A DNA stretch of 23,462 nt from Candidatus Bathyarchaeota archaeon (GCA_009889585.1 WUQV01000146.1:1-23462), one strand, 5' to 3'; counted from the stretch's first letter, positions 5,754 through 14,068 are shown. Program-made: numbers and translations. Notes: generated from the sequence alone by a model not told the origin.

Positions 5754-7218
5754 CTATATCCGTATGCCAAATAGCGTCTGTAGGGCCAGGGCGAAGAGGA
5801 AGAAGCCGTAGAAGATGATCCCGCAGATGAGGATGAAGGTGCTCAGTGGATGGGGCTTTAACTCCTTAGGTAAGTAACGCCTATTTACAATTATCTGCAG
5901 TATGTAGGCTATTAACAATGCAATTACGCCAAAGTTCGCCCCTACTGCCGCAAGCCAATAAGGCGCTGCCACTCCCCATCCAAGTATGTACATGCCTATC
6001 ATTATCACTGTAGACACTATAAAGAGGAAGTACAATATGCTATAGTAAAGCCTCCTTGGATCCTCCTTAGCCCACATCCTTATACGCGGACTACTTATCC
6101 AGAAGTTATCCATGATCACTCTAGATACCGAGTCCATCAACCCATATTGAGTGTCAAGGAGTAACACGAAAGCACATATCAAAAACATCCACCAACCGAT
6201 AGGCCCGATCAAATCCGTCAGCAGCTTGCCCATTGCAAATACTATGCCCATGCCTACAGGCACGGGCTTAACTCCCATCACTACGAAGCCCCAAGCTATT
6301 GCGCTAGTCATAAGCACTGTTATGAAGGTGACAAATGACATCACTATCCAGCTGTCTATCCTAAGCACCCTAAGCCAGCCCTTCCACCTCCTTAAGTTCT
6401 CCTCATCCACAGTAAAGGGCACCTCTTCGGCTGAGATCTTGACCTTCTTCCCGCCTATGACTGCTGATATGAAGCCTACCCTACTCCCCATGCCCCATCC
6501 CTTGTCTCTAGCATAACTAGCAAGCATTAAGTTGAAGCCGAAGCCAGCAGGTATGTAAGCTGCAGCAGCCGTTACAACAAACCAGTCAAGCCCTACTCCA
6601 ATCGGGAAGCCTGGAGTAAATATTCCAGTACAGACGTCAGCCCAAGCTTTCGCTGGCGTTCCGATGACGGCAGCTATTATGAGTAAAACCGTCACCAATA
6701 TGACTGTAAACCAGCAGAGAACCTCAAGCGTTCTTTCTATCTTAATGCCTACGTGAAGTATGAATAGGCTTAACACTAAGAGGCCGATGCCCCAGCTGAC
6801 TACGAGGGGTGCCTCAGCAGGCAATATGGGGGGGTCTGCCCAATATAGCGGAGGCTACGGCCGTGGCTGAAATCGCCGCCCATCCAGGCCACATCACAGG
6901 TATGAACAGCAGTAGAGACCAAGTCCACGCCCACATCAAAGGCTTGCCCAGCTTCATGTAGGCTTGATGTATGGGCTGACCGCAATACGCAGTATATCTC
7001 ATCGACTCAACCGCTAAAGCGGCCTGAATTATACAGCCGACTATCGCTATCCACATGAGCATCGGGCCATGCTTCACTATCATCGTTGGGAAGAGGACTA
7101 ATTCACCAGCCCCTATGGCGAGCGATGCCATTATTAGGCCTGGCCCTATGGCTGCTAGGCTTGGCCTCAGGCCCTTAGGCGGTGTTGGGAGTTCTACCTT
7201 CTCTGTTTTGCTCTTCAT
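5754..7218 (-). pseudogene. Nramp-family divalent metal transporter, interrupted by a frameshift
   Basis: Two overlapping frames together encode one membrane protein of about 487 residues: residues 1-130 from ATG 7218, and the rest in the frame ending at 5754. The join is at a run of seven G (6828-6834; C7 in coding sense). Removing one base gives ...AILGRPPILPAEAPLVVSWG with no break. The product has about 11 hydrophobic segments and the Nramp-like TM1 opening GPGLIMASLAIGAGELVLFP. Classical Nramp proteins have DPGN in TM1; here that site is IGAGE, as I recall for Nramp-related proteins outside the Mn/Fe-transporting group. The metal carried is uncertain. The rest of the gene shows no decay, so a sequencing error, a phase-variable tract or a recent mutation all remain possible. 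Confidence 0.8.
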
Positions 7219-7360
7219 CTTTGATCCTTTTTCAGAAGAGGAAGTAGAACTTTATTAGCTTTTCTAATCGAACTAATTGATATACTATCTTTTCCTTCGC
7301 CAAATCGGCATGTTGAACGGTTTTATTACTTTGCTCACGTGAGATAGGACCATTGAACCA

Positions 7361-7386
7361 GTTTCATCTTAGGGGAGAATTGAAAG
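7361..7386 (+). repeat. CRISPR-repeat-like motif (26 nt)
   Basis: GTTTCATCTT followed by AGGGGAGAATTGAAAG. The GAATTGAAAG end is typical of many archaeal CRISPR repeats. A related sequence lies inverted 36 bases downstream and another at 7885. Confidence 0.35.
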
Positions 7387-7422
7387 CTATCCTCTCTTTA
7401 AATCCATGTCAACTCATCTAAA

Positions 7423-7445
7423 CTTTCAATTCCCCCTGAAATGAG
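7423..7445 (-). repeat. Inverted partner of the CRISPR-repeat-like motif
   Basis: On the minus strand it reads CTCATTTCAGGGGG then AATTGAAAG, matching the motif at 7361 apart from a few changes. The 36 bases between (7387-7422) are spacer-sized, but the orientation is opposite, unlike a true array. Confidence 0.35.
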
Positions 7446-7884
7446 AAAAAACGCGCTGAAGCTAAGCTCCATCGGCAAATCAGCGGCCTTACGCCTTAGG
7501 AATTAGTGCTATCGATTTCAGGAGTTAAATTTTTCGGATTCCGATGGATCAGAGCTGAAGGCAAACGTTAGCGGTAACCCTCGATTGATCGCCACTGCTC
7601 ATTAGTTCTCAAGCTTAAGCAGCTTTGCAAAAACCGCTTATACCAACGCTGCGAGTAGCTCCTCAAGTTCCTCTCAAAGGGCTTCCTCGCCTCCTTTTCA
7701 AGGAGTATAGCATGAGGCTGCTGTCCAATGGCGTTTATCCACACCTTCACTTTATCCCACCCTCCTTATGGTATATTAAGCCCCCTTCACGCTTTCGAAT
7801 AGTTCCATTCCAAGCATAGCGTTAGCGATCAATCGAAGCCTATCCTTCCTACATGCCTTCCCTTATGTGGGCTTAACGACTTAA

Positions 7885-7907
7885 CTTTCATCTCAGGGAA
7901 TTGAAGG
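7885..7907 (+). repeat. Third, degenerate repeat-like motif
   Basis: CTTTCATCTCAGGG then AATTGAAGG. It is similar to 7361-7386 with two bases missing and one changed in the tail. Confidence 0.3.
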
Positions 7908-8047
7908 CTCATGTATTCAGTCAGCTTAAGGGTCAAAAGGCCTAAACGACCATCGAAAGGTGACGTCGCTGGATCTAACGGAACAGTTTTTCTGACGGCC
8001 GAAAAGATAAAAGGAGCCCTTTTGCATCAGCTGAAGTCGGCGGTCGG

Positions 8048-9499
8048 ATGAGGGCCCTCGTAAGGCACTTGAGCTATGTGACGTCGGCCATCGGCTTGAC
8101 GTTGCTCGTCCCGGCCGTCATTAGCCTCATTTACGGAGAGTATTACGAGTCATCATGCTTCCTCACGTTGTCCATCATCACTATTTCAACAAGCCTCCTT
8201 GTAAGGTCAAGCCTCAGGGCTTCGGCTGAATTGACGTATATCGAGGTCATGGCCGTCGCCTCCTTCGCATGGATCTTGGCATCGTCGATCGGGTTGATCC
8301 CCTACGTCTTAATCGCAGGGATGACGCCCGTCGACGCGCTTTTCGAATCCATGTCAGGGTTTACGACAACTGGGTTGACGTTGATGGAGAACATGTCAGC
8401 ACATTCAAGAGGCCTCCTCTTTTGGAGGGCGTTCACGCAATGGATTGGTGGGATCAGCATAATCCTCCTGTACATACTCCTCATGCCTGAGAGCGGCTTG
8501 GGGATCGGCGTCTTAAGGCTGTACAGGGTCGAGGGCAGGAGCGAGGTGTTAGCGTATGGAGTTAAGGGAACCGCGATCAGGCTGTTGTTGACGTACTCCT
8601 TGTATACCGTAATGTGTTGCCTTATGCTCCTCCTCGTCGGCCTCAGCCCGTTCGAGGCGTTAGCTCATGCGTTTACAGCGCTGTCAACGGGGGGGTTCTC
8701 CGTACGTGACGAGAGCGTAGGGGCCTATCGAAGCCCTTACGTCGAGGCCATCATCATGGCCTTCATGGTTATCGGGGCCATTAGCTTCTTAACGCATGGA
8801 AAGGCCGTGCTTGAGAGGAGGGTTAAGGCGTTCTTAGAGAACGTTGAAGTTACGACGCTATTGACGTTCGTGACGATCTTTGTGGCCATCGCCACGTTGG
8901 ACCTAGCAGCTCATAACGGATGGGATTTCATGCAAGCCCTTAGGCTGTCGTCCTTTAACGTTATATCTGCGTTAACGGGGACGGGGTTTACGTCAGCTAA
9001 CGTGGTCGAATTCCCACCTTTGACGAAGGGCCTGTTAACCACGTTGATGGCCGTCGGCGGGTGCGTTGGGTCGACGTCAGGAGGCGTTAAGATCATACGT
9101 GTGATGTTGTTGCTCAGCCTATTACGTCACACGTTGATTAAGGCCGTATTACCTCCCGAGGCCGTCAAGGTCATGAAGATCAAGAGGCAAGTCGTAAGCG
9201 ATGATGAGGTGATGAGGGCGGCTAGCTTTTGCTTCATGTACCTCCTCATGTTAATGGCCATAAGCGCCATCTTAATAGTCCATGGGTTAGACATGTTCAG
9301 CGCGATTTCAACCGCTTCATCAGCTCAAGGGACGGTTGGCATTAGCTTCATTAAGTTGCACGTAGGGATGCCGATGGGCGTGAAGATGGCGTTGACGTTT
9401 GGCATGTGGGCCGGGAGGTTGGAGTTGATACCGGTCCTCATATTATTCATGCCTAGGACGTGGAAGGAGCTCTTAGCGCTCAGGCGAAGGAGGCCTTAG
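8048..9499 (+). CDS. trkH: TrkH-family potassium uptake channel subunit
   Basis: A 483-residue polytopic membrane protein with the four pore loops of the TrkH/KtrB superfamily. The selectivity segments are TTTGLT (about 106-111), STGGFS (213-218), TGTGFT (310-315) and AQGTVG (426-431). GGVKIIR near 345 is the usual charged segment after the third pore. The protein conducts K+ across the cytoplasmic membrane, and its gating is controlled by a cytosolic TrkA ring. The length is normal for the family. The trkA gene lies tail to tail 6 bases downstream, so the two subunits are linked but on opposite strands and need separate promoters. Confidence 0.95.
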   Translation: MRALVRHLSYVTSAIGLTLLVPAVISLIYGEYYESSCFLTLSIITISTSLLVRSSLRASAELTYIEVMAVASFAWILASSIGLIPYVLIAGMTPVDALFESMSGFTTTGLTLMENMSAHSRGLLFWRAFTQWIGGISIILLYILLMPESGLGIGVLRLYRVEGRSEVLAYGVKGTAIRLLLTYSLYTVMCCLMLLLVGLSPFEALAHAFTALSTGGFSVRDESVGAYRSPYVEAIIMAFMVIGAISFLTHGKAVLERRVKAFLENVEVTTLLTFVTIFVAIATLDLAAHNGWDFMQALRLSSFNVISALTGTGFTSANVVEFPPLTKGLLTTLMAVGGCVGSTSGGVKIIRVMLLLSLLRHTLIKAVLPPEAVKVMKIKRQVVSDDEVMRAASFCFMYLLMLMAISAILIVHGLDMFSAISTASSAQGTVGISFIKLHVGMPMGVKMALTFGMWAGRLELIPVLILFMPRTWKELLALRRRRP

Positions 9500-9505
9500 G
9501 CTACG

Positions 9506-10201
9506 TTACTTACCTTTTCCCTTGAACTCCTCAATCACGCGCTTAATCGACTTGTAATCGCTCGCGTTATGCGCGTAAAGGATGATCTTATCGCCAGCTC
9601 TTATTTTCAAGGGAGCCTGAGGAGGGTTTGACTTACCTTCCCTTAAAACCCCGATCACTTGAAAGCCGCTTGGCAACCGTATATCCCTCGTCCTTCGCCC
9701 GATGAAGCTCGACCTTTCCTCAACCTTCACGCATAAAACCTCAGGCCTCGGCCCCTCCTTCGCGACCTCCGTCCCTTCGATCGAAAGGAAGTCCTCGACG
9801 TTGAAGAGCGATCGATAGATGCGCTCAGCTGCGATGACGTCCGACGGCACGGCCTTAATGCCAAGGCTCTTGAAGACTTCGGAGTGGCCTACATCCCTAA
9901 GGATGGCAATCACGTTCTTAACGTTAAGATCCCTCGCCATCTTTGCGATCATGAGGTTCACGGAGTCGTCATTCGTTGCAGCTACTAAAGCATCAGCTCT
10001 ATCAATTCCAGCATTTAATAACGTTTCCTTATCTTCAGCATCTCCATGAATTACTAATGTATCAACTTCTGATGCAAACTCCCTACAACGATCATTATCT
10101 TTATCTATAACGACCGTACTACATCCACGTTTAACTAATATCTTCGCAAAAGTTTGACCAATGCTACTCAACCCAACAACTATTACGTACAATTCGATCA
10201 C
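9506..10201 (-). CDS. trkA: TrkA-type regulatory subunit (RCK-N plus RCK-C)
   Basis: A 231-residue cytosolic protein. Residues 1-130 form a Rossmann NAD-binding domain: VVGLSSIGQTFAKIL glycine loop, VVIDKDNDRC acidic end of the second strand, and GDAEDKETLLNAGIDRADALVAATNDD. Residues about 150-228 are a TrkA-C domain (PEVLCVKVEERSSFIGRRTRDIRLPSGFQVIGV). It gates TrkH in response to nucleotides. The GTG start at 10201 gives the normal N-terminus. The first 240 or so coding bases are much more AT-rich than the rest, an abrupt composition step. Confidence 0.93.
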   Translation of the reverse strand: MIELYVIVVGLSSIGQTFAKILVKRGCSTVVIDKDNDRCREFASEVDTLVIHGDAEDKETLLNAGIDRADALVAATNDDSVNLMIAKMARDLNVKNVIAILRDVGHSEVFKSLGIKAVPSDVIAAERIYRSLFNVEDFLSIEGTEVAKEGPRPEVLCVKVEERSSFIGRRTRDIRLPSGFQVIGVLREGKSNPPQAPLKIRAGDKIILYAHNASDYKSIKRVIEEFKGKGK

Positions 10202-10569
10202 TTACGAATTCGCTTCATTAATTCCTTAGGCTCGCTCACGAAGTGTTACGCCCCGTGAAGGCTATGCCCACCGGGTCGTAGTCTTTCACAGGGCTATCTA
10301 ATAAGACTTTCGCAACGGCCGGTCGAATCGCACGGGGTTTTAAACGGCTACGTTAACGTTAAAACGACGAACGGCTTCACGCTTAAGCGAAACCATTGAA
10401 AAAGTCAATTAAGCCGATCGATGGAGTTATCGCGCTATAGTTTTGCACGTTAACGAAAAGGTTTTTATAAAGGGAGTTGGTGATCCAGCAGAAGGAGCTC
10501 AAGGCACCTTTTTCAGGTTATCTCTAGCTCTTAACGCGGCTTGCCCACAGGCTTAATTACACCATGCAC
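10202..10569. other. Intergenic region with an orphan TATA-like element
   Basis: About 370 bases. GGTTTTTATAAAG at about 10461-10473 looks like a TATA box on either strand, yet no gene starts within 100 bases on either side. I searched by eye for a tRNA T-arm and C/D boxes and found none convincing. Confidence 0.35.
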
Positions 10570-10920
10570 CTATAATGAGGCAACTTCCGCCTTTGTAACA
10601 GCCTCTAAGATCGAGCGAAAGAGCTTCATATCTGAGGCGTTCACAACCGGTATTTGACCTCCTCCTTCAACCTTATATATCCTCATATAATTTGGCAATT
10701 TAGCATAACAAACTTGACTAATGGGGAACACGCGATCCTTTATCTCCTCCTCAAACGATTTTTCATAAACCTCCAAGCAAAGAAGATATCCATCAATCCA
10801 AAATAACCTATTCACTTCATAAGTAATAGCACACCAAACCATATTATTTAATTCACGTTTCTCCATCCCCAATATAAGGACCTTTTTAGTCGGAGATACT
10901 TCCACATCCACTTCTATCAC
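10570..10920 (-). CDS. Hypothetical protein co-transcribed with XPF nuclease
   Basis: 116 residues with no family I recognise. The N-terminus is strand-rich (MIEVDVEVSPTKKVLILGM), the middle aromatic and charged, and the C-terminus is a conserved-looking segment GGGQIPVVNASDMKLFRSIL followed by a helix. It has no signal peptide or membrane segment. Its GTG start overlaps the XPF stop by four bases (GTGA), so it is translationally coupled to the nuclease. An accessory role in repair or replication is inference from position. Codon use is more AT-rich than that of the nuclease gene. Confidence 0.7.
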   Translation of the reverse strand: MIEVDVEVSPTKKVLILGMEKRELNNMVWCAITYEVNRLFWIDGYLLCLEVYEKSFEEEIKDRVFPISQVCYAKLPNYMRIYKVEGGGQIPVVNASDMKLFRSILEAVTKAEVASL

Positions 10921-11642
10921 CCTTCAAATAACGCACATAATACCTCCTTCACCTTCTTCACAGTTTTAGGCCCTAATCCTTTTACGTCCAACTGCCAACG
11001 GTCGACGTTAATCAACGCGTTAATAGGCGTTCCATAAGACTTAAGTATCGCCACGGCCCTCTCACGACCGAGGCTCGGAAGGCTCGACATGAAGAAAACC
11101 TGCGCCTCAGGTAAAGTTTCAAGCTTCTTCACGGGATGCACGGCAGGAGCCCTTTCCTCAAGGGCTTGCTCTTGAAGGGCGGCTGTGTACAAAAAGCCAG
11201 CCGTCTCCCCTTGATTCGCCGTCGGGACTATTGCTATGCCATTTTTGACCAACGCGAACATCGCCCCCCATATCGAAGATGGCTTGATCTTGCTGAATTT
11301 GTAGATCATTGGGAGATACCCTTCTAAGATGACGATCGGCCTTTCGTAAGCTTCCTTAAGTTCGAACAGCTGTTCGAATAAATGCCGCCTCATTAACGTG
11401 TGTACGAAATCTCGAACGGTTTTACGCTCGACTGCACAAGCGCTTGATACAATGTAATCACCACTAGGCAACGTCGCTGTTTTAACCTCAGCTCCTAACC
11501 CCTTTAATTCTTCCACGACCTTCGGCACAATGCTCGCCTCTCGACTATCTACGATGACTATCGGCTTAACTCCTCCATCGGGCCTTCGAGAGGATGAGGT
11601 CGACGTTCCATCCTCAGTTGTATTCCTCACGAGATGATCCAC
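10917..11642 (-). CDS. xpf: XPF/ERCC4-family structure-specific endonuclease (short archaeal form)
   Basis: A 241-residue protein without a helicase domain, the form found in crenarchaea and relatives. The ERCC4 nuclease domain begins near residue 26 (IVIVDSREAS) and has the catalytic motif VERKTVRDF near 71-79. C-terminal tandem helix-hairpin-helix motifs bind DNA (SLPSLGRERAVAILKSYG and VKGLGPKTVKKVKEVL). Such enzymes cut 3'-flap and fork structures, in crenarchaea together with PCNA. The N-terminal 25 residues (Ser/Thr/Arg-rich) are poorly conserved. The GTG start at 11642 overlaps the 3' end of the small upstream gene, so the true start could be slightly downstream. Confidence 0.93.
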   Translation of the reverse strand: MDHLVRNTTEDGTSTSSSRRPDGGVKPIVIVDSREASIVPKVVEELKGLGAEVKTATLPSGDYIVSSACAVERKTVRDFVHTLMRRHLFEQLFELKEAYERPIVILEGYLPMIYKFSKIKPSSIWGAMFALVKNGIAIVPTANQGETAGFLYTAALQEQALEERAPAVHPVKKLETLPEAQVFFMSSLPSLGRERAVAILKSYGTPINALINVDRWQLDVKGLGPKTVKKVKEVLCALFEG

Positions 11643-11803
11643 CTCATGTCAGCGATAACTTGACGAACGATCTTCAGCTCAATTAGCATAAGCATCGACT
11701 TACTTCTGCCGCCAATGGCCCACGGGATTATGCGATACTCCTTACCCTTTCGCATCCTCCATCGACCTGAGACGAGAGCGCGACCGCGCCAGTTAAAGCT
11801 CAC
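11627..11803 (-). CDS. Small basic protein (58 aa) overlapping the XPF gene start
   Basis: The minus strand from GTG 11803 encodes MSFNWRGRALVSGRWRMRKG followed by KEYRIIPWAIGGRSKS and a helix MLMLIELKIVRQVIADM, stopping at 11627-11629. The stop lies inside the start of xpf (16-base overlap, different frame), the arrangement of coupled genes. The protein is highly basic and Trp/Arg-rich, with an amphipathic C-terminal helix. The composition looks like a real conserved gene rather than noise, but I cannot name a family. An internal ATG would give a protein of about 42 residues. Confidence 0.55.
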   Translation of the reverse strand: MSFNWRGRALVSGRWRMRKGKEYRIIPWAIGGRSKSMLMLIELKIVRQVIADMRWIIS

Positions 11804-11986
11804 GTCCTTATGCTATTCCCTTCAAGCAGCTCTTTAAAAGATGCTTTAAGCGGCGTGCTTGAGGCAAGACGTTGAGAACAACTAACGTTCGAGGACGTTA
11901 TTTGAACCAACTCCAAGACCTCTTAAGGGGAAAAAGGCGATTTATTTAGTATGTTTAATGAACCCTAAAGGTCAAATTTAGTTGTT
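11804..11986. other. Intergenic region
   Basis: No gene recognised. The stretch is moderately AT-rich near 11930-11990, where the downstream gene on the minus strand ends. Confidence 0.3.
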
Positions 11987-12328
11987 TTACTTCTTTTCCA
12001 ATTCTTCTCTATGAACAGTATAATAATCTTTTTGTAGCTTAATCATAGCGTTAGCGGCTTCAGTTAATTTTAGGTAGGCTTCACCACCTTTCGTCCGAAT
12101 AACTTCGATGGCTCTTCCAACAGTAATGCCGATGTTAAAAACTCCGTAAATCATGAGTATGGCCCGTATGGCATCGATTAGCCCACCGGACCCGAGGATA
12201 AAGGATAAAACCAGATATACGCCTCCGGTCACGCCGTTCTTTATTTCAGCCTTCCTCATGCGTCCAGCGTGTTCAATTCCTCCTAAAAGGAGGAAAACCA
12301 CCCCTATCGAAAACAGCACCCAATCCAT
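11987..12328 (-). CDS. Small membrane protein of unknown function
   Basis: 113 residues with three likely membrane segments: about 3-18 (WVLFSIGVVFLLLGGI), 33-50 (GVTGGVYLVLSFILGSGG) and 55-72 (IRAILMIYGVFNIGITVG). A cytosolic, charged helical tail follows (EVIRTKGGEAYLKLTEAANA, then LQKDYYTVHREELEKK). No catalytic motif is visible and I do not recognise a family. It lies 55 bases downstream of the EF-1A gene on the same strand, where many archaea have rps10, so it may be cotranscribed with the translation genes by read-through. Confidence 0.65.
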   Translation of the reverse strand: MDWVLFSIGVVFLLLGGIEHAGRMRKAEIKNGVTGGVYLVLSFILGSGGLIDAIRAILMIYGVFNIGITVGRAIEVIRTKGGEAYLKLTEAANAMIKLQKDYYTVHREELEKK

Positions 12329-12383
12329 CGTTCTTCCCTATGGCCGTTAAGTTTTAACCTTAAGGTTCATTAAATATGTAAGC

Positions 12384-13682
12384 CTAAGGACCTTTTTCGA
12401 TTATATCCTTCACAACTCCAGCCGCTATCGTAGTCCCCATGTCCCGTACGGCAAACCTTCCGAGCTCAGGGAACGTTCCGTAAGGTTCGATCGATATAGG
12501 CCTTAATGGGCGCATCTTAATTAAGGCCCCGTCCCCCGTCTTTATGAACGAAGGCTTTTCCTCGACGACGTGGCCTGTCCTAGGGTCTATCTTCTTCAAG
12601 ATCTCGACGAACTTACAGGCCACTTGTCCCGTGTGATAATGCAACACCGGCGTGTAACCAGCCGCGATGGCGGTCGGGTGGTAAATCACGATTATTTGGC
12701 CCAAGAGCTCCTTAGCTACAGTCGGCGGATTGTCTAAGTGCCCGCATACGTCGCCGCGCCTAAGGTCGGCCTTAGCGATGCCTTTAACGTTAAACCCGAT
12801 GTTATCGCCTGGGTAAGCCTTCGGGATCCTCGTGTGATGGGTCTCGATTGACTTAACCTCCCCGACCTTGTTAGGCGGCATGAATATTACCTTGTCGCCT
12901 TCGCTTAACACGCCCGTCTCAACTCGGCCGACGGGAACCGTTCCGATGCCCGTTATGCTATAAACGTCTTGCACTGGGATCCTTAACGGCTTACCGATAG
13001 GCTTCGGCGGCACTTCGAATACGTCCAAAGCCTCCAAGAGGGTTGGGCCGTCGTACCACTTCATCTTAGGGCTTAGCTTGGCCAAGTTATCGCCCGTCCA
13101 ACCTGAGACGGGCACGAATGGTATCTTATCGACTTTGTAGCCGACAATCCTGAGCATTCTAGAGGCCTCCCTCTTAACCTCCTCGTACCGTTCCTTGCTC
13201 CAGTTAACTGATGGATCGTCCATCTTGTTAATAGCCACTACGAGCTGATTAACCCCGAGCGTGAACGCGAGGAATGCGTGTTCCCTCGTCTGCCCCCCTG
13301 GGCTCATCCCAGCCTCAAACTCGCCCTTCTTCGCGGATATGAAGAGGATGGCGGCGTCGGCTTGGCTCGCCCCGGTGACCATGTTCTTTACGAAGTCCCT
13401 ATGGCCAGGCGCGTCGATTATCGTGAAGAAGTGCTTCGGCGTTTCGAACTTCAAAAAGCGTAAGTCTATGGTAAGGCCTCGTTCCCTTTCCTCCTTAAGG
13501 GTATCCAATATCCACGCGTACTTGAACGTCTCCTTACCCATGAGAGCTGCTTCTTGTTCGTACGCTTTGATCGTACGTTCGTCAACAGCTCCCGTCAAAT
13601 ACAACAAGTGCCCTACGGTCGTCGACTTCCCATGGTCGACGTGGCCTATGATCACCAAGTTCAAATGCGGCTTTTCGGACAT
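12384..13682 (-). CDS. tuf: Translation elongation factor EF-1A (aEF-1 alpha)
   Basis: A 432-residue GTPase that delivers aminoacyl-tRNA to the ribosome. The GTPase motifs are in order: GHVDHGKST (G1), ERGLTIDL (switch I region), DAPGHRDF (G3), INKMD (G4) and VPVSGWTGDN (G5). Domains 2 and 3 follow (IPVQDVYSITGIGTVPVGRV; IIVIYHPTAIAAGYTPVLHYH; KMRPLRPISIEPY). The length is normal for archaea. The G4 segment begins INKMDDP, where VNKMD is commoner. It is the third gene of a str-like group with uS12 and uS7, but a 386-base insertion separates it from uS7, and it has its own TATA-like element (13733-13742). Confidence 0.98.
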   Translation of the reverse strand: MSEKPHLNLVIIGHVDHGKSTTVGHLLYLTGAVDERTIKAYEQEAALMGKETFKYAWILDTLKEERERGLTIDLRFLKFETPKHFFTIIDAPGHRDFVKNMVTGASQADAAILFISAKKGEFEAGMSPGGQTREHAFLAFTLGVNQLVVAINKMDDPSVNWSKERYEEVKREASRMLRIVGYKVDKIPFVPVSGWTGDNLAKLSPKMKWYDGPTLLEALDVFEVPPKPIGKPLRIPVQDVYSITGIGTVPVGRVETGVLSEGDKVIFMPPNKVGEVKSIETHHTRIPKAYPGDNIGFNVKGIAKADLRRGDVCGHLDNPPTVAKELLGQIIVIYHPTAIAAGYTPVLHYHTGQVACKFVEILKKIDPRTGHVVEEKPSFIKTGDGALIKMRPLRPISIEPYGTFPELGRFAVRDMGTTIAAGVVKDIIEKGP

Positions 13683-13732
13683 CCCTTCTCCCGCCTTCGA
13701 CCCGTGTCCGATAGCGATATCAGAACCGCCTT

Positions 13733-13742
13733 ATATTTTAAG
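13733..13742 (-). promoter_or_regulatory. TATA-box promoter of the EF-1A gene
   Basis: The minus strand reads CTTAAAATATAAGG across here, about 55 bases upstream of ATG 13682. EF-1A can therefore be transcribed independently of uS12-uS7. Confidence 0.5.
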
Positions 13743-13781
13743 TTTTTGAGGGTCGAGCTCGTGAAGTCGTCCTCATGACGT

Positions 13782-14030
13782 GTGAACTACCCCTTCCTTA
13801 TCGTAAGGGGCTTCCTCAAAGACGGCCTGCGGCGTCTCCACAGGCTTGAACTCGGGCCGTCCCAGCCCTACTACGTCCGTCCGGCAATCCCGTTCGGCTT
13901 TACGGCATGCGAGGCTACCGGAAGAGTTACGCATGCCGACCTCATGCCTGCAGGTAGACGCATCGGTGAGTGAATTGGGGATATAAGCGTATCGGATTTC
14001 ATCCCCTCACGGAAGGGAACTTCCCGCAGG
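13782..14030 (+). mobile_element. Hairpin-rich IS200/IS605-like relic between uS7 and EF-1A
   Basis: It starts with GTGAACTACC and the stem CCCCTT (13790-13795) with AAGGGG (13805-13810), as at 4863. A second, degenerate copy (CCCCTCACGG-AAGGG...TTCCCGC) lies at 14003-14026, where the tail TTCCCGC matches the 4863 copy. Between them is a perfect 9-bp inverted repeat, CGGCATGCG (13903-13911) with CGCATGCCG (13930-13938). The 63-codon open frame here has no protein-like character. No transposase is present. The element seems to be a non-autonomous or decayed IS605-type end pair, or an RNA-encoding relic. The family assignment rests on recalled motif resemblance. Confidence 0.4.
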
Positions 14031-14068
14031 TGTAGTTAAACGCTTAATGACGAAAGGCCTGAATGAGT

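Larger units (their letters stand above)
7219..8047. other. Long intergenic region with CRISPR-repeat-like motifs and possible gene debris
   Basis: 830 bases. A minus-strand frame at 7568-7750 (GGWDKVKVWINAIGQQPH...) and a short upstream piece in another frame (LIANAMLGMELFESVKGA, near 7780-7835) look like parts of one decayed protein I do not recognise. Three repeat-like motifs ending in GAATTGAA(A/G)G are listed separately. GAAAAGATAAAAGG near 8000-8012 may be the TATA box of trkH. Confidence 0.35.

Noticed and set aside
6151..6516. 121-codon plus-strand frame
   Set aside because: Antisense shadow of the Nramp-family gene.
7860..7935. Minus-strand peptide around KLTEYMSLQFPEMKVKS as a gene piece
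   Set aside because: It spans the repeat-like motif at 7885 and has no recognisable relative; too short to support.
10290..10345. tRNA T-arm-like GGTCGAATC
   Set aside because: No matching acceptor stem, D-arm or anticodon arm on either strand.
13261..13749. 162-codon plus-strand frame opposite EF-1A
   Set aside because: Shadow of the EF-1A coding frame, which has all GTPase motifs.
13782..13973. 63-codon plus-strand frame in the uS7-EF-1A gap
   Set aside because: Starts inside the repeated hairpin and has no protein-like features.
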